Assembly: GCF_000379845.1 (NCBI RefSeq)
Contig: NZ_KB903780.1
Location: 1 to 58,194, forward strand
Source: Moraxella boevrei DSM 14165
GTDB taxonomy: Bacteria > Pseudomonadota > Gammaproteobacteria > Pseudomonadales > Moraxellaceae
Reading direction: 5' to 3'
DNA: 58,194 bases
This document shows positions 17,660-29,391 of this stretch, in pieces. Numbering within the stretch: the stretch's first letter is position 1; each line of letters begins with the position of its first letter. Under the pieces are notes generated by a model. It ran no database searches and was not told the DNA's origin. It saw only the letters and a list, made by a program, of their open reading frames with translations. Both the position numbers and the translations under genes were made by a program.

Positions 17660-19402
17660 ATGACCCAAAATTTATCCAACGCCCCTACTCAAAAACCGAT
17701 TTGGGCGATTAGCTATGAACGTTATAATATTCAGCCAGACATTCATTTGCCTGAATTTCACAGTTCATTGATTGATTTGTTGGAAAATCGGTTGTGGCAA
17801 TTTGCCGAACGTACCGCTTATATTAGTGGTCAACAAAAGTTGAGTTATCAATCTCTTGACCACCAAAGTAAAATCGTGGCGACTTATTTACAAAGTCAGG
17901 GCTTTCAAGTCGGTGAGCGGATTGGTGTAATGTTGCCAAATTTATTGCATTATCCAATTATTGCGTTGGGCATCGTGCGAGCGGGTATGGTGTTGGTAAG
18001 TGTTAATCCGACTTATACCCAGCGAGAATTGGCACATCAGCTCAAAGACAGTGGTATTAAGGTATTGTTTTTGTTAGATAAATTTCAAAATCATGTTACC
18101 AAAATAACCCATCAACTACCCAATTTGCAACAAGTGATTATTTGCCAAGATACCGACTTTATGGGATATTTTGCCAATCAATTGAGGTCGGCGGTGAATA
18201 TTGGTTTTGGTGTGCAATTACAGCAAAATTTGGCATGGTTTAGTAAAAAACAAACGTTAATTAAACGTATTTATTTCCGCCAACTTAAAAAACATAGCCG
18301 TGATGCAGTGTACCAAAAACCGAATCTGACCCTTGCTGATGTGGTGCTGGTGCAGTACACAGGTGGTACGACAGGCGTGGCAAAAGGGGCGATGCTCACA
18401 CATGGCAATATTATTGCCAATATTTTGCAAATTGATAATTTGTTAAGTTCGGCGTATGATGAAAGCGATGATGATGTGGATGTGGTACTGTCGGCATTGC
18501 CATTGTATCATGTGTTTTCGTTTAGTATCTGTTGTATGTTATTGACTTATCGTGGTTTTTGTGGGTTGTTAATTGCTAATCCACGCAAGGTTGATACGAT
18601 TATTGATGCGTTGGCACAGCACCCTGCGAGTTTTATTTTGGGGGTGAATACACTATTTCATGCGTTGTTACAACAGCGACACTTTCGTCAGTTAGATTTT
18701 TCTCGTTTAAAAGCCACGATTGGCGGTGGTATGGCGATTTTGCCAAAAATTGCTCGCACTTGGCAACATATCACAGGTACGCCGATTGTGGAAGGCTATG
18801 GTTTATCGGAAACTGCCCCTGTGGTGGCGTTTAATCCGTTAACGATTGCTAGTTTTACCAATAAAATCGGTATTCCTGCTCCTGCCACCGATGTGAAAAT
18901 TATGAATGATGCCGAGCAAGAAGTGCCAATTGGCGAACGTGGCGAAATCGTGGTCAAAGGTCCGCAAGTGATGAAAGGTTATCAAAATTTGCCTGAAGAA
19001 ACCGCACAATCGTTTACCAAAAACGGCTATTTACGCACAGGCGATATTGGCATTATGGACGAACGTGGTTTTATCAAAGTGGTTGACCGTAAAAAAGACA
19101 TGATTGTCGTATCGGGATTTAATGTGTATCCCAACGAAATAGAAGCGGTGATGCTAGAACATCCTGATGTGGCAGAATGTGTGGCAATTGGCGTACCGTC
19201 AGCGTTGCGTGGCGAAGAACCCAAAATTTTTGTGGTAAAAAGTAATCCATTGCTCACCGAAAAAATGTTAATTGAGTTTGGTAAACAAAATTTGACAGGT
19301 TATAAACGCCCACGCCATGTTGCTTTTGTGGATAGCCTGCCAAAATCGGCAGTGGGTAAAATCTTGCGTCATGAACTGCGAAAGCGAGAAGGATTGATGT
19401 AA
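17660..19402 (+). CDS. fadD: Long-chain fatty acid-CoA ligase (second of two)
   Basis: This 580-residue paralogue of the preceding protein keeps the same motifs ([65 protein letters not shown]), so it should be active. It differs mainly in the N-terminus and in an insert after residue 160 ([17 protein letters not shown]). Tandem copies probably differ in chain-length preference or expression; that is inference. The start ATG lies 32 bases past the intergenic terminator with only a weak ribosome-binding site. Confidence 0.9.
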   Translation: MTQNLSNAPTQKPIWAISYERYNIQPDIHLPEFHSSLIDLLENRLWQFAERTAYISGQQKLSYQSLDHQSKIVATYLQSQGFQVGERIGVMLPNLLHYPIIALGIVRAGMVLVSVNPTYTQRELAHQLKDSGIKVLFLLDKFQNHVTKITHQLPNLQQVIICQDTDFMGYFANQLRSAVNIGFGVQLQQNLAWFSKKQTLIKRIYFRQLKKHSRDAVYQKPNLTLADVVLVQYTGGTTGVAKGAMLTHGNIIANILQIDNLLSSAYDESDDDVDVVLSALPLYHVFSFSICCMLLTYRGFCGLLIANPRKVDTIIDALAQHPASFILGVNTLFHALLQQRHFRQLDFSRLKATIGGGMAILPKIARTWQHITGTPIVEGYGLSETAPVVAFNPLTIASFTNKIGIPAPATDVKIMNDAEQEVPIGERGEIVVKGPQVMKGYQNLPEETAQSFTKNGYLRTGDIGIMDERGFIKVVDRKKDMIVVSGFNVYPNEIEAVMLEHPDVAECVAIGVPSALRGEEPKIFVVKSNPLLTEKMLIEFGKQNLTGYKRPRHVAFVDSLPKSAVGKILRHELRKREGLM

Positions 19403-19527
19403 ACAGTTACGTTTTTGAGCGTTTTTATCAAAGTCAAGTTACGTTTTTTCACTTGTCAAAAACAATTTGGCAAGGTAGTATAGGCGGTTATTTATTTTTG
19501 TTTTTTTATTCAATTAAAGGAAATCTC

Positions 19528-20244
19528 ATGCGTTCTGATAACCGTGAAAATAACCAATTGCGTGCCATTAGCTTTCAGCGAAATTATACCAAACACGCCG
19601 AAGGCTCGGTGTTGGTGTGTTATGGTGATACCAAAGTGCTATGCACTGCCAGTATTGAAACCCAAGTGCCACGCTGGTTAAAAGGCACAGGCAAAGGGTG
19701 GATTACTGCTGAATATGGGATGTTACCACGAGCCACCCACGAACGTACTCAGCGTGAAGCATCAAAAGGCAAACAGTCGGGACGCACCCAAGAAATCCAA
19801 CGCTTGATTGGGCGTAGTTTGCGTGCCATGGTAGATTTGGAAAAATTGGGCGAAAATACCATTCATATTGATTGCGATGTTATCCAAGCAGATGGTGGCA
19901 CACGTACCGCAAGTATTACAGGCTCAGCGATTGCGTTGGTAGATGCGTTGGAAAAACTGCAAAATAGCAAAAAATTAAAAGCCGACCCACTTGTTGGTCT
20001 AGTATCAGCCGTATCGGTGGGGATTAAAAACGGTGAAGTATTGCTAGACTTAAACTATGAAGAAGACTCAAGCTGTGATACCGATTTGAACGTGGTCATG
20101 ACCCAAAAAGGTGAATTTATTGAAATTCAAGGGACAGCCGAAGAAAAACCTTTTACCAGAGCCCAAGCAGATGACATGTTAACCGTTGCGGAACAAGGCA
20201 TTAAAGAATTGATTGCCAAACAACAAGCGGTTTTGGGTTGGTAA
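19528..20244 (+). CDS. rph: Ribonuclease PH
   Basis: The start at 19528 gives 238 residues, the standard family length, with AAAGGAAA upstream. An in-frame ATG at 19453 would add 25 hydrophobic residues with no homology. The protein opens [12 protein letters not shown] and has [21 protein letters not shown], the RTREQ-like loop [30 protein letters not shown] and [11 protein letters not shown]. RNase PH trims tRNA 3' ends phosphorolytically. It is followed one base later by a membrane protein gene, so the two are probably co-transcribed. Confidence 0.95.
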   Translation: MRSDNRENNQLRAISFQRNYTKHAEGSVLVCYGDTKVLCTASIETQVPRWLKGTGKGWITAEYGMLPRATHERTQREASKGKQSGRTQEIQRLIGRSLRAMVDLEKLGENTIHIDCDVIQADGGTRTASITGSAIALVDALEKLQNSKKLKADPLVGLVSAVSVGIKNGEVLLDLNYEEDSSCDTDLNVVMTQKGEFIEIQGTAEEKPFTRAQADDMLTVAEQGIKELIAKQQAVLGW

Positions 20245-20245
20245 G

Positions 20246-20725
20246 ATGCTGACTGTTACCGACAATGGGGTCAAAGTCGTCCTAAATTCTGCCGATACCC
20301 CCAATCCTTTTTTAGGTTTGCTTATCGCTACCGCCTTGTTATTGGCAATGGTGGGGGTGGCGTTGGGATTGGGCTGGCTGTCGGTGCGGGCAAGCATTGG
20401 GGCGTTGGCAGTCATTGCGGTGTTGTCCTATTTTTGGCGATTTTATCAACAAAAACAAGAAATTATCAAAATCTCAGGCGGTCAAATTTTGTTAAGTAAA
20501 CAACAAATTGACCACGCTCACCCACTTGGTAACAAAACCTATCGGTTACAAGCCGACGATAGATTGGAGATTACCGATAATCAACTAACCGTAATAACCG
20601 CACAAGGCAAGATAAGGTTGGTGGTGCTTGGTTTTTCGCAACCGCAACACGCCCAAATTAGCCAAGCGGTGCTACAAGGCAAACAAATCCAGACCCAAGC
20701 CAAAGCCATTAAAATGCAAGGTTAA
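20246..20725 (+). CDS. Hypothetical membrane protein
   Basis: ATG 20246 lies immediately after the rph stop; an earlier in-frame non-ATG start inside rph is less likely. The 159-residue product has two adjacent transmembrane helices (GLLIATALLLAMVGVALGLG and ASIGALAVIAVLSYFW) followed by a soluble beta-rich domain of about 90 residues (EIIKISGGQILLSKQQIDHA, LEITDNQLTVI, KIRLVVLGFS). The arrangement resembles YcxB/PH-like membrane proteins, but I do not recognise a named family. It is linked to rph by position only. Confidence 0.75.
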   Translation: MLTVTDNGVKVVLNSADTPNPFLGLLIATALLLAMVGVALGLGWLSVRASIGALAVIAVLSYFWRFYQQKQEIIKISGGQILLSKQQIDHAHPLGNKTYRLQADDRLEITDNQLTVITAQGKIRLVVLGFSQPQHAQISQAVLQGKQIQTQAKAIKMQG

Positions 20726-20873
20726 TAGACCGTTAAATAGTGGTAAAAATAACACGTCATCAGCTGTCGTATTGTTAGCAAAAAGGGCTTTTATTTTGGC
20801 AAAAATTTGTTATGATAAGACATCATTTTGACAAGCATCAACATTTCTAAACTCATTTACAAAGGTAATCCAT

Positions 20874-21971
20874 ATGGCTTCAACTCCAAAAACCAAAGAC
20901 AAAGAAAGCTCTGTCTCTATTGAAGAGAACAAAGAAAAAGCACTCGCCGCCGCCCTTGCCCAAATTGAAAAAAACTACGGCAAAAACACCATCATGCGTC
21001 TAGGCGATGACTCTGCTCGCCAAATGGTTGACGTTATACCGACAGGCTCACTTGGGCTTGACATTGCCCTTGGGATTGGGGGGCTACCAAAAGGGCGAAT
21101 TGTAGAAATTTACGGCCCTGAAAGCTCGGGTAAAACCACGCTAACCTTACAAGCGATTGCCCAATGTCAAAAACAAGGTGGCACTTGTGCGTTTATTGAT
21201 GCAGAACACGCTTTAGACCCAGTCTATGCCAAAAAACTCGGTGTAGACGTGGATAATTTACTCGTCACGCAACCTGACAATGGTGAACAAGCGTTAGAAA
21301 TTACCGATATGCTAGTACGTTCTGGAGCTATTGACATGATTGTCGTGGACTCGGTTGCAGCACTCACACCAAAAGCCGAGATTGAAGGTGAAATGGGTGA
21401 TAGCCATATGGGTCTGCAAGCCCGCCTGATGAGCCAAGCTTTGCGAAAAATCACAGGTAATGCCAAACGCTCTAACTGTATGGTGGTGTTCATTAACCAA
21501 CTGCGTATGAAAATTGGCGTGATGTTCGGCTCACCTGAGACCACAACGGGCGGTAATGCGTTAAAATTCTATGCGTCGGTGCGTCTTGACATTCGCCGTA
21601 TCGGTTCGGTAAAAGAGGGTGATAATATCATCGGTAACGAAACCAAGGTTAAAGTCATCAAAAACAAACTTGCACCACCGTTTCGTGAAACCAAGTTTGA
21701 TATCTTGTACGGTGAAGGCAGTAACTTCTTGGGCGAAGTGTTGGACATTGGTGTGGACTTAGATTTGGTGAAAAAATCAGGGGCGTGGTATAGCTACAAC
21801 GATAGCAAAATCGGTCAAGGCAGAAATAAGGCGGTTGCATTTTTGCAAGACAATCCGCAAATTGCCCAAGAGATTGAAGCCAAAGTGCGTGAAATGAAAT
21901 TAGCAAATCCAACGGCCATTGTACAAAGTAATGACGATGTGGAAGAAATGCCTGAAGAGTTTGATGAATAA
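20874..21971 (+). CDS. recA: Recombinase RecA
   Basis: The 365-residue protein carries the Walker A site GPESSGKTT, Walker [12 protein letters not shown], the L1/L2 loop region with [21 protein letters not shown] (in family position) and an acidic C-terminus (EEMPEEFDE). It forms the DNA-strand-exchange filament and triggers SOS-type cleavage. No LexA box is apparent upstream, in line with the LexA-less SOS of Moraxellaceae. A strong terminator at 22006-22037 ends its transcript. recX, normally the next gene, is 3.7 kb away behind a restriction-modification system. Confidence 0.98.
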   Translation: MASTPKTKDKESSVSIEENKEKALAAALAQIEKNYGKNTIMRLGDDSARQMVDVIPTGSLGLDIALGIGGLPKGRIVEIYGPESSGKTTLTLQAIAQCQKQGGTCAFIDAEHALDPVYAKKLGVDVDNLLVTQPDNGEQALEITDMLVRSGAIDMIVVDSVAALTPKAEIEGEMGDSHMGLQARLMSQALRKITGNAKRSNCMVVFINQLRMKIGVMFGSPETTTGGNALKFYASVRLDIRRIGSVKEGDNIIGNETKVKVIKNKLAPPFRETKFDILYGEGSNFLGEVLDIGVDLDLVKKSGAWYSYNDSKIGQGRNKAVAFLQDNPQIAQEIEAKVREMKLANPTAIVQSNDDVEEMPEEFDE

Positions 21972-22005
21972 ATACTTATATTTATCAACAGGTTATCAAT
22001 CATTT

Positions 22006-22037
22006 AATAAACGGATAAAAATCTTTATCCGTTTATT
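22006..22037 (+). terminator. recA terminator
   Basis: AATAAACGGATAA (22006-22018) and TTATCCGTTTATT (22025-22037) form a perfect 13-bp stem with a 6-base loop, followed by TTA. It lies 34 bases after the recA stop and 24 bases before the first methyltransferase start, so it separates recA from the restriction-modification genes and from recX. Confidence 0.75.
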
Positions 22038-22060
22038 TTATAGGGGTTATAGGGCATACT

Positions 22061-23206
22061 GTGGAATATATGCGACAACAAGCACACAATATTCATTCAT
22101 TTGATGATATTTTTTGTCATCAAGGTTTTAAAATCAGAGATTTTAATAAAAATAATCTGCAACATCAATCGTTAGCGGATACTTTTTCGCATGAGAAGTT
22201 ATTTAATATAGAAAATCGGCGTTATATTGGGAGTAAATCTAAATTAATGGCTTGGATAAATAATATTCTTTTAACAGAGTGTTTAGATTGTCATTCATTT
22301 TTTGATGTTTTTGCAGGGACGGGTATTGTTAGTCAGTCTATGTTAGCACATTACAATAAGCTGATAATGAATGATTTTTTATTTTCTAATCATGTGATTT
22401 ATCATGGTTTTTTATCACAGCAACCCTTTAATTTTAATAAGTTAATTCTATTAAAAAATAATTTTAATCAATCGTCTCATACTTTAAAAACGAATTATTT
22501 TTCAGAGAATTTTGGTGATAAGTTTTTTTCGTTAAATGATGCGAAACAAATTGGATGGATAAGAGAAGAAATTGAGCAATTATTTTTAACTAATAAAATT
22601 AATCAAAAAGAGTATCATATTTTATTAACGTCATTAATTTATTCATCAGACCGAGTTTCTAATACGGTTGGGCATTATGAGGCTTATATTAAAGGAAAAT
22701 CCATAGTGGATAGATTTGTTTTTGACCTTATTCAACCAATTATCAGCGATAAAGAGATTCAAATTTATCGTGAAGATGCCAATGTACTTGCTCCCAATAT
22801 TGATGCTGATATTGCTTTTATTGACCCACCTTATAATAGTCGTCAATACAGCCGTTTTTATCATGTGTTAGAAACGCTCATTAAATGGGATAAGCCAGAG
22901 CTGTTTGGCATTGCGATGAAGCCGAAAGAAGAAAATATGTCAAATTATTGTCGCTCGTCGGCACCACAAGCATTTGATGATTTAATCCAAAACTTAAATA
23001 CCAAATACATTGCGGTAACGTATAATAATACTTACATGTCTAAAAGCAGTTCATCACAAAATAAAATTTCATTGGCACAAATAACCGAAATTTTGCAAAG
23101 AAAAGGGCAAACCAAAGTTTTTGAAACATCGCATCAGTTTTTTAATACAGGAAAAACTGATTTTAATGACCACAAAGAATTTTTATTTATTACTCAAGTA
23201 GGTTGA
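22061..23206 (+). CDS. Adenine-specific DNA methyltransferase (Dam/D12 class), first of two in a type IIS system
   Basis: GTG 22061 (AGGG 8-11 bases upstream) gives 381 residues; ATG 22070 is an alternative. After a 50-residue leader, RRYIGSKSKL and DVFAGTGIVSQ form the AdoMet-binding start, and the catalytic DPPYNSRQYSRFYH lies near residue 253, the motif order of alpha-class N6-adenine methyltransferases. The gene is strikingly A+T-rich: the line 22561-22620 has 11 G+C in 60 by hand count, against 26 in a recA line. It stands first in an M-M-R operon; two methyltransferases are expected because a type IIS site is asymmetric. Confidence 0.88.
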   Translation: MEYMRQQAHNIHSFDDIFCHQGFKIRDFNKNNLQHQSLADTFSHEKLFNIENRRYIGSKSKLMAWINNILLTECLDCHSFFDVFAGTGIVSQSMLAHYNKLIMNDFLFSNHVIYHGFLSQQPFNFNKLILLKNNFNQSSHTLKTNYFSENFGDKFFSLNDAKQIGWIREEIEQLFLTNKINQKEYHILLTSLIYSSDRVSNTVGHYEAYIKGKSIVDRFVFDLIQPIISDKEIQIYREDANVLAPNIDADIAFIDPPYNSRQYSRFYHVLETLIKWDKPELFGIAMKPKEENMSNYCRSSAPQAFDDLIQNLNTKYIAVTYNNTYMSKSSSSQNKISLAQITEILQRKGQTKVFETSHQFFNTGKTDFNDHKEFLFITQVG

Positions 23207-23207
23207 T

Positions 23208-24125
23208 ATGAAGTCGGTTATTCGCTCACCATTTTTTTATGTGGGTGATAAATATAAATTAATGCCCCAGTTACAACAAATCGTTCCGCAAGATTTGGAC
23301 TATTTTATTGAGCCATTTGTTGGTGGTGGTAGTTCTTTTTTAAATATTAAAAGCCAACATTATTTGGTTAATGATATCAATCCTTATGTCATTCAATTAC
23401 ATCAATTTATAAATAGTTATCAAGATAATCTTGTAACCTTGCTTGATGAGCTGTATGCTTTAATTGATAATTATCAGTTATCTTGCTCTTATCGTGGCTT
23501 AACTGTGCCTGATGACTTAAAAAAAGCCTTTGTTAAGACTTATTATGCAAAATTCAATAAAGCAGGCTATTTAGCCATGCGAGATGATTTTAATCACAAT
23601 CAAACCGATATGCATCGTTTATATTTGTTGTTGATTTATGGTTTTAATCACATGATACGTTTTAATAGTTCTGGTAAATTTAATTTACCTGTTGGCAATG
23701 TGGATTTTAATAAAAATGTTTATCAAGCATTGCAAAATTATATGAATTTTATGCAAAACAATCAGATTACATTTTTTAATCATGATTATCAAAAATTTCT
23801 AAATCTAATTGATTTTAAAGATAAAAAAAATAGCTATGTTTTTTTAGACCCACCTTATCTGATTTCTATGAGTGAATATAATAAACTTTGGAATCAAGAA
23901 AAAGAGCAGGCTTTATGTCAGTTTTTAGATGAATTGCATCAAAAAAGTATTCGTTTTGGCATCACAAATTTAATTCATCATAAAAATAAATTTAACCAAA
24001 TATTTTTTGAATGGTCGCAAAAATATATCACTTATGATATTCAAAGTAATTATATTAGTTTTCATGACAATACAGTAAAAGCAACATCTAAAGAGATTTT
24101 TGTAACGAATTATGAGGTAAAATAA
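23208..24125 (+). CDS. Adenine-specific DNA methyltransferase (Dam class), second of two
   Basis: The 305-residue protein starts one base after the previous stop. It follows the Dam layout: SPFFYVGDKYKLMPQL, then PFVGGGSSFL (AdoMet loop, residues about 35-45), NDINPYV, a central target-recognition region, and DPPYLISMSEY near residue 217. The closest relatives by motif are Dam/MboI-type enzymes that methylate A in GATC-like sequences. With the first methyltransferase it should protect both strands of an asymmetric site. It shares the A+T-rich composition of its operon. Confidence 0.9.
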   Translation: MKSVIRSPFFYVGDKYKLMPQLQQIVPQDLDYFIEPFVGGGSSFLNIKSQHYLVNDINPYVIQLHQFINSYQDNLVTLLDELYALIDNYQLSCSYRGLTVPDDLKKAFVKTYYAKFNKAGYLAMRDDFNHNQTDMHRLYLLLIYGFNHMIRFNSSGKFNLPVGNVDFNKNVYQALQNYMNFMQNNQITFFNHDYQKFLNLIDFKDKKNSYVFLDPPYLISMSEYNKLWNQEKEQALCQFLDELHQKSIRFGITNLIHHKNKFNQIFFEWSQKYITYDIQSNYISFHDNTVKATSKEIFVTNYEVK

Positions 24126-24127
24126 TT

Positions 24128-25699
24128 ATGCGAAAGGAACGTCTAGCGGAAAGAAAACCTTTATCTTTTTCAACCACCATGAGAAATCCTGAGCGTATTG
24201 CCAGTTTTTTGGCGTGTATCAAGGATTTTGAAGGGCATGAATTAACATCAGAAGTCATTAAAAAAATTATTAAAAATGTATTAAATCAAGGCTTATATGA
24301 AACGACTTATCAAAGAAAAGATAAAGAGTTATTAGATAAAGTGAAAGCTCAAGAAGAACAATATACCGATGAACAACTTGATGAGATTATTCTCAAAAAT
24401 CCACAAAACCACAAGGAAGCAGGGTTTAATCATGGGTGGGATTCTCGCTTTGATACTTGGTATAAATTGCCAAAAGAATTTGGTTTTCTGTATTATGAGA
24501 TACATCAGCCGATTGAAATTTCTACCACAGGGCATATGTTGATAGATGCTTATCAACAATATCCAAGTAATGAGCAAAAAATCCAAAATGTATTTTTGAA
24601 TGCGTTGGCAAAATACCAATCTGATAATCCTTTTAGAAAAAATAAAAATTCCAATATACCCTTGATGTTGTTGTTAAATGTCATTCAATTATTAAAACAA
24701 GACAAAGATGAAAATAATGCAGGTGTTTTTCGTCAAGAATTGTCAATTTTCATTTGTTGGCAAAATAATGATGCCAATGCACTCTATCAATATTTAAAAC
24801 AGTTAAGAAAAGAAGTTGGTTTTACTTATTCAGATGAATATATCTATGAACGCTGTTTGGCATTGCTTGAAGGTGATGAAACGAAGAAAAATCGGTTCAA
24901 AATCAGTCAAATTTGTGGCGAGTCAGTTGATGAATATATCCGAAAAATGCGAAGTACGGGGATTATTTCTTTGCGTGGCAATGGACGATTTTTGGATTTT
25001 AACCAATTTGAAATTGATAAAATTCATTATTTATTGCAACAGTATTCAGATTATCCGATATTTAGCGATAAAAAATCCTATTATAACTATATGGGGCAAA
25101 TAGATAGTCAAATCGTTTCTATTCAGTCCAATATTCGTTTAGATACATCAGATATTCGCAAAAAGACACTGTATGAATATGCAAAAAACTACACGCCTTA
25201 CCAAATCTTTGATGAATTAAAAAAATTATTAGCTAGTAAGAGAGTAGAAAGTAAAGACCCTGTATTCAAGTTTATCCCTGCACCGACACGGCTAGAATTT
25301 TTAACCAGTATTGCTTTGGTTCAACAATTTCCAACATTGGTGGTAAACCCAAATTATATCGTTGACGATGAAGGTTTGCTAACTTGTACCGCATCAGGTG
25401 GTATGGCGGATACTGTTGTGCTAGATGTGGCGTGCGATGGTTTATTTGAAGTTACCTTAATGCGTGGCAGGCAAGACCAAACTTGTAATGAAATCGTTCC
25501 AATTCGTTGGCATTTAATGGAATATAAAAAGCGTAAAGAGAACGTTTTTTCTGTTTTTATTGCACCAAGCATACATGAAGACACCAAGGAAATGGCGAGT
25601 TGGTATAAACATAAAGACAATCTTGATATCTTAACTTTTGATATTTTGGCATTTTTAGAAAATATCAAACATAAATCTAACCTATCTCAACTGATATAG
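24128..25699 (+). CDS. Type IIS restriction endonuclease, AlwI-like
   Basis: The 523-residue protein begins MRKERLAERKPLSFSTTMRNPERI, the recognisable N-terminus of the AlwI / N.BstNBI restriction family, and ends with the probable nuclease core around residues 424-450: SGGMADTVVLD followed by FEVTLMRGRQDQ. AlwI itself recognises GGATC and cuts outside it; a GATC-containing site would suit the two Dam-like methyltransferases directly upstream (2-base gap). The exact specificity here is inference. It is A+T-rich like the methyltransferases, with recX starting 11 bases after the stop. Confidence 0.82.
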   Translation: MRKERLAERKPLSFSTTMRNPERIASFLACIKDFEGHELTSEVIKKIIKNVLNQGLYETTYQRKDKELLDKVKAQEEQYTDEQLDEIILKNPQNHKEAGFNHGWDSRFDTWYKLPKEFGFLYYEIHQPIEISTTGHMLIDAYQQYPSNEQKIQNVFLNALAKYQSDNPFRKNKNSNIPLMLLLNVIQLLKQDKDENNAGVFRQELSIFICWQNNDANALYQYLKQLRKEVGFTYSDEYIYERCLALLEGDETKKNRFKISQICGESVDEYIRKMRSTGIISLRGNGRFLDFNQFEIDKIHYLLQQYSDYPIFSDKKSYYNYMGQIDSQIVSIQSNIRLDTSDIRKKTLYEYAKNYTPYQIFDELKKLLASKRVESKDPVFKFIPAPTRLEFLTSIALVQQFPTLVVNPNYIVDDEGLLTCTASGGMADTVVLDVACDGLFEVTLMRGRQDQTCNEIVPIRWHLMEYKKRKENVFSVFIAPSIHEDTKEMASWYKHKDNLDILTFDILAFLENIKHKSNLSQLI

Positions 25700-25710
25700 A
25701 TGATTGAGCT

Positions 25711-26331
25711 ATGAAAGATTTATTAAAAAAACTTGAAAGTCAACTCATGACGGACGAAGAACGAGAGGCTTACCACGCCAAAATCAAAGGCGAAAGCTAC
25801 ATGCGATGGCTGGCGTTTTATTATCTTGGCAGGCGAGAACATTCTCAAAAAGAACTACGAGAAAAACTGCTTGCCAAAAACTGCAACCCAGATGCGGTAG
25901 AAAAATTATTAATAGAATTCGCACAAGAAGGCTACCAATCCGACGAACGCATGACGTCCGCCCTTATCAAAGACGGCATTACAAAAAAACATGGCAAAAT
26001 CCGCATTTACCAAACCCTAAAAAAACACGGCTTAAAAACCCTTGGTTCAGCCAGTGACGTGAATGATTGGATAGACACACACAGCGAATTTTTTAGCGAT
26101 TTAATTATCAATGCCACGAGCGAAGAACAAGAAGAAGTTAACGATAATTACGAAGTGGACTGGCTCGCTCAAGCGGTGGAAGCCCGGGTGCAAAAATACG
26201 GTGACAGCATACCGACCGACCAAAAAGAAAAAGCCCGTCAATTGCGATTTTTGCAATATCGGGGCTTTGATATGTCGGTGTGTTTTGATGCGTTAAAATA
26301 TGATTTAACAAAATTGGCAGAAAGGGATTAA
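25711..26331 (+). CDS. recX: Regulatory protein RecX
   Basis: The 206-residue protein has the RecX three-helix repeats: AFYYLGRREHSQKELREKL, LLIEFAQEGYQSDERMTSAL and GKIRIYQTLKKHG, plus a C-terminal repeat (ARQLRFLQYRGFDMSVCFDAL). RecX binds and restrains RecA filaments. At 206 residues it is longer than E. coli RecX (about 166). It normally sits just behind recA; here the restriction-modification operon and a terminator separate them, so RecX is probably expressed from the operon's promoter or from one inside the AlwI-like gene. Its composition matches the chromosomal core (line 25981-26040: 21 of 60 G+C). Confidence 0.9.
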   Translation: MKDLLKKLESQLMTDEEREAYHAKIKGESYMRWLAFYYLGRREHSQKELREKLLAKNCNPDAVEKLLIEFAQEGYQSDERMTSALIKDGITKKHGKIRIYQTLKKHGLKTLGSASDVNDWIDTHSEFFSDLIINATSEEQEEVNDNYEVDWLAQAVEARVQKYGDSIPTDQKEKARQLRFLQYRGFDMSVCFDALKYDLTKLAERD

Positions 26332-26334
26332 CGG

Positions 26335-28479
<2,145 letters not shown>

Positions 28480-28726
28480 TTAATTTTTTATTAATTTAGT
28501 ATGAGTTTTGTCTATTTTAACAGTTTATAGCAAAGAATTAAGCATTATTTTGTGAAACTTCAAAAAATACTGAACAAGGATTTTAACCATGCGTTTTTAT
28601 CAGCAACTTGTAAAATAAAGGTAACGTATAGTTACGCAATCATACAGCAATCACATAGCCAAGCAAGAATTTTTTTGTTATACTTAAATATTGTTTAGCC
28701 CGCAGACATTCAAAAGGGAAAATGCC

Positions 28727-29362
28727 ATGCCAGCCAAAAAAATCTTAATTTGCTCAGCCATTGCGTTAACATTCGCCCTAGTTGGTTGTAACAAAGCCGA
28801 AGAAACCGCCACCAAGGCCATTGATACCGCAACGACTACCGCCACAACGGCAGTCAATACCACCGCCAGTGCCGTCAGCAGTGGGGCAAATGCGGTGGGT
28901 TCTGCCGTGAGTGCGACCGCAAGCCAAGTTGCCAATACCATAAACGCCAGTGCGACGTCAAACGTTGCCAAAGCGACCGCCGTTGACCCAAACATGACAC
29001 CTGCACAGCATCAAGACGCTCGTGAAGACATCATGAAACAATATAGCCGTGCGAGCAAAGCCTTGCGTGGCATGACCGAAGATCCAAGCAAATTTAATGC
29101 AGACGAGTTAAAACAACACGCTCAAACCCTAAGCCAAGACCCATGGGTACATTTCCCAGCAACGGCAAAAGGTGGCGAAGCCAAAGATGACGTATGGACA
29201 AATCCTGAGGAATTCCAAGCTCAAATTGATAAATATAAATCTGCAGTAACGGTGTTAAATACTGCGGTTGTCTCAGCAACCAGTATTGATGCGGTTAAAA
29301 CCCAAATCGCTGACGTAGGGGCAAGTTGTAAATCTTGCCACACACAATTTAAAGCGGATTAA
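28727..29362 (+). CDS. Cytochrome c'-like lipoprotein with Ala/Thr-rich linker
   Basis: Start 28727 gives 211 residues, beginning with a lipoprotein signal (KKILICSAIALTFALVGC, lipobox LVGC). Residues about 22-85 are a low-complexity Ala/Thr/Ser linker, then a four-helix cytochrome c' domain (DAREDIMKQYSRASKALRGM onward) ends with the haem site CKSCH ten residues before the C-terminus, as usual for cytochromes c' / c556. It would be tethered to a membrane with the haem domain in the periplasm, maturing through the CcmCDE pathway encoded in this window. A role in binding NO or in electron transfer is possible but not shown. Confidence 0.85.
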   Translation: MPAKKILICSAIALTFALVGCNKAEETATKAIDTATTTATTAVNTTASAVSSGANAVGSAVSATASQVANTINASATSNVAKATAVDPNMTPAQHQDAREDIMKQYSRASKALRGMTEDPSKFNADELKQHAQTLSQDPWVHFPATAKGGEAKDDVWTNPEEFQAQIDKYKSAVTVLNTAVVSATSIDAVKTQIADVGASCKSCHTQFKAD

Positions 29363-29391
29363 TTTTATTTTAAAAAAATTTTCAATAAAAA

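Noticed and set aside
20726-20873. LexA-type SOS box upstream of recA.
   Set aside because: No palindrome resembling CTG-N10-CAG or GAAC-type boxes is present, as expected for Moraxellaceae, which lack LexA.
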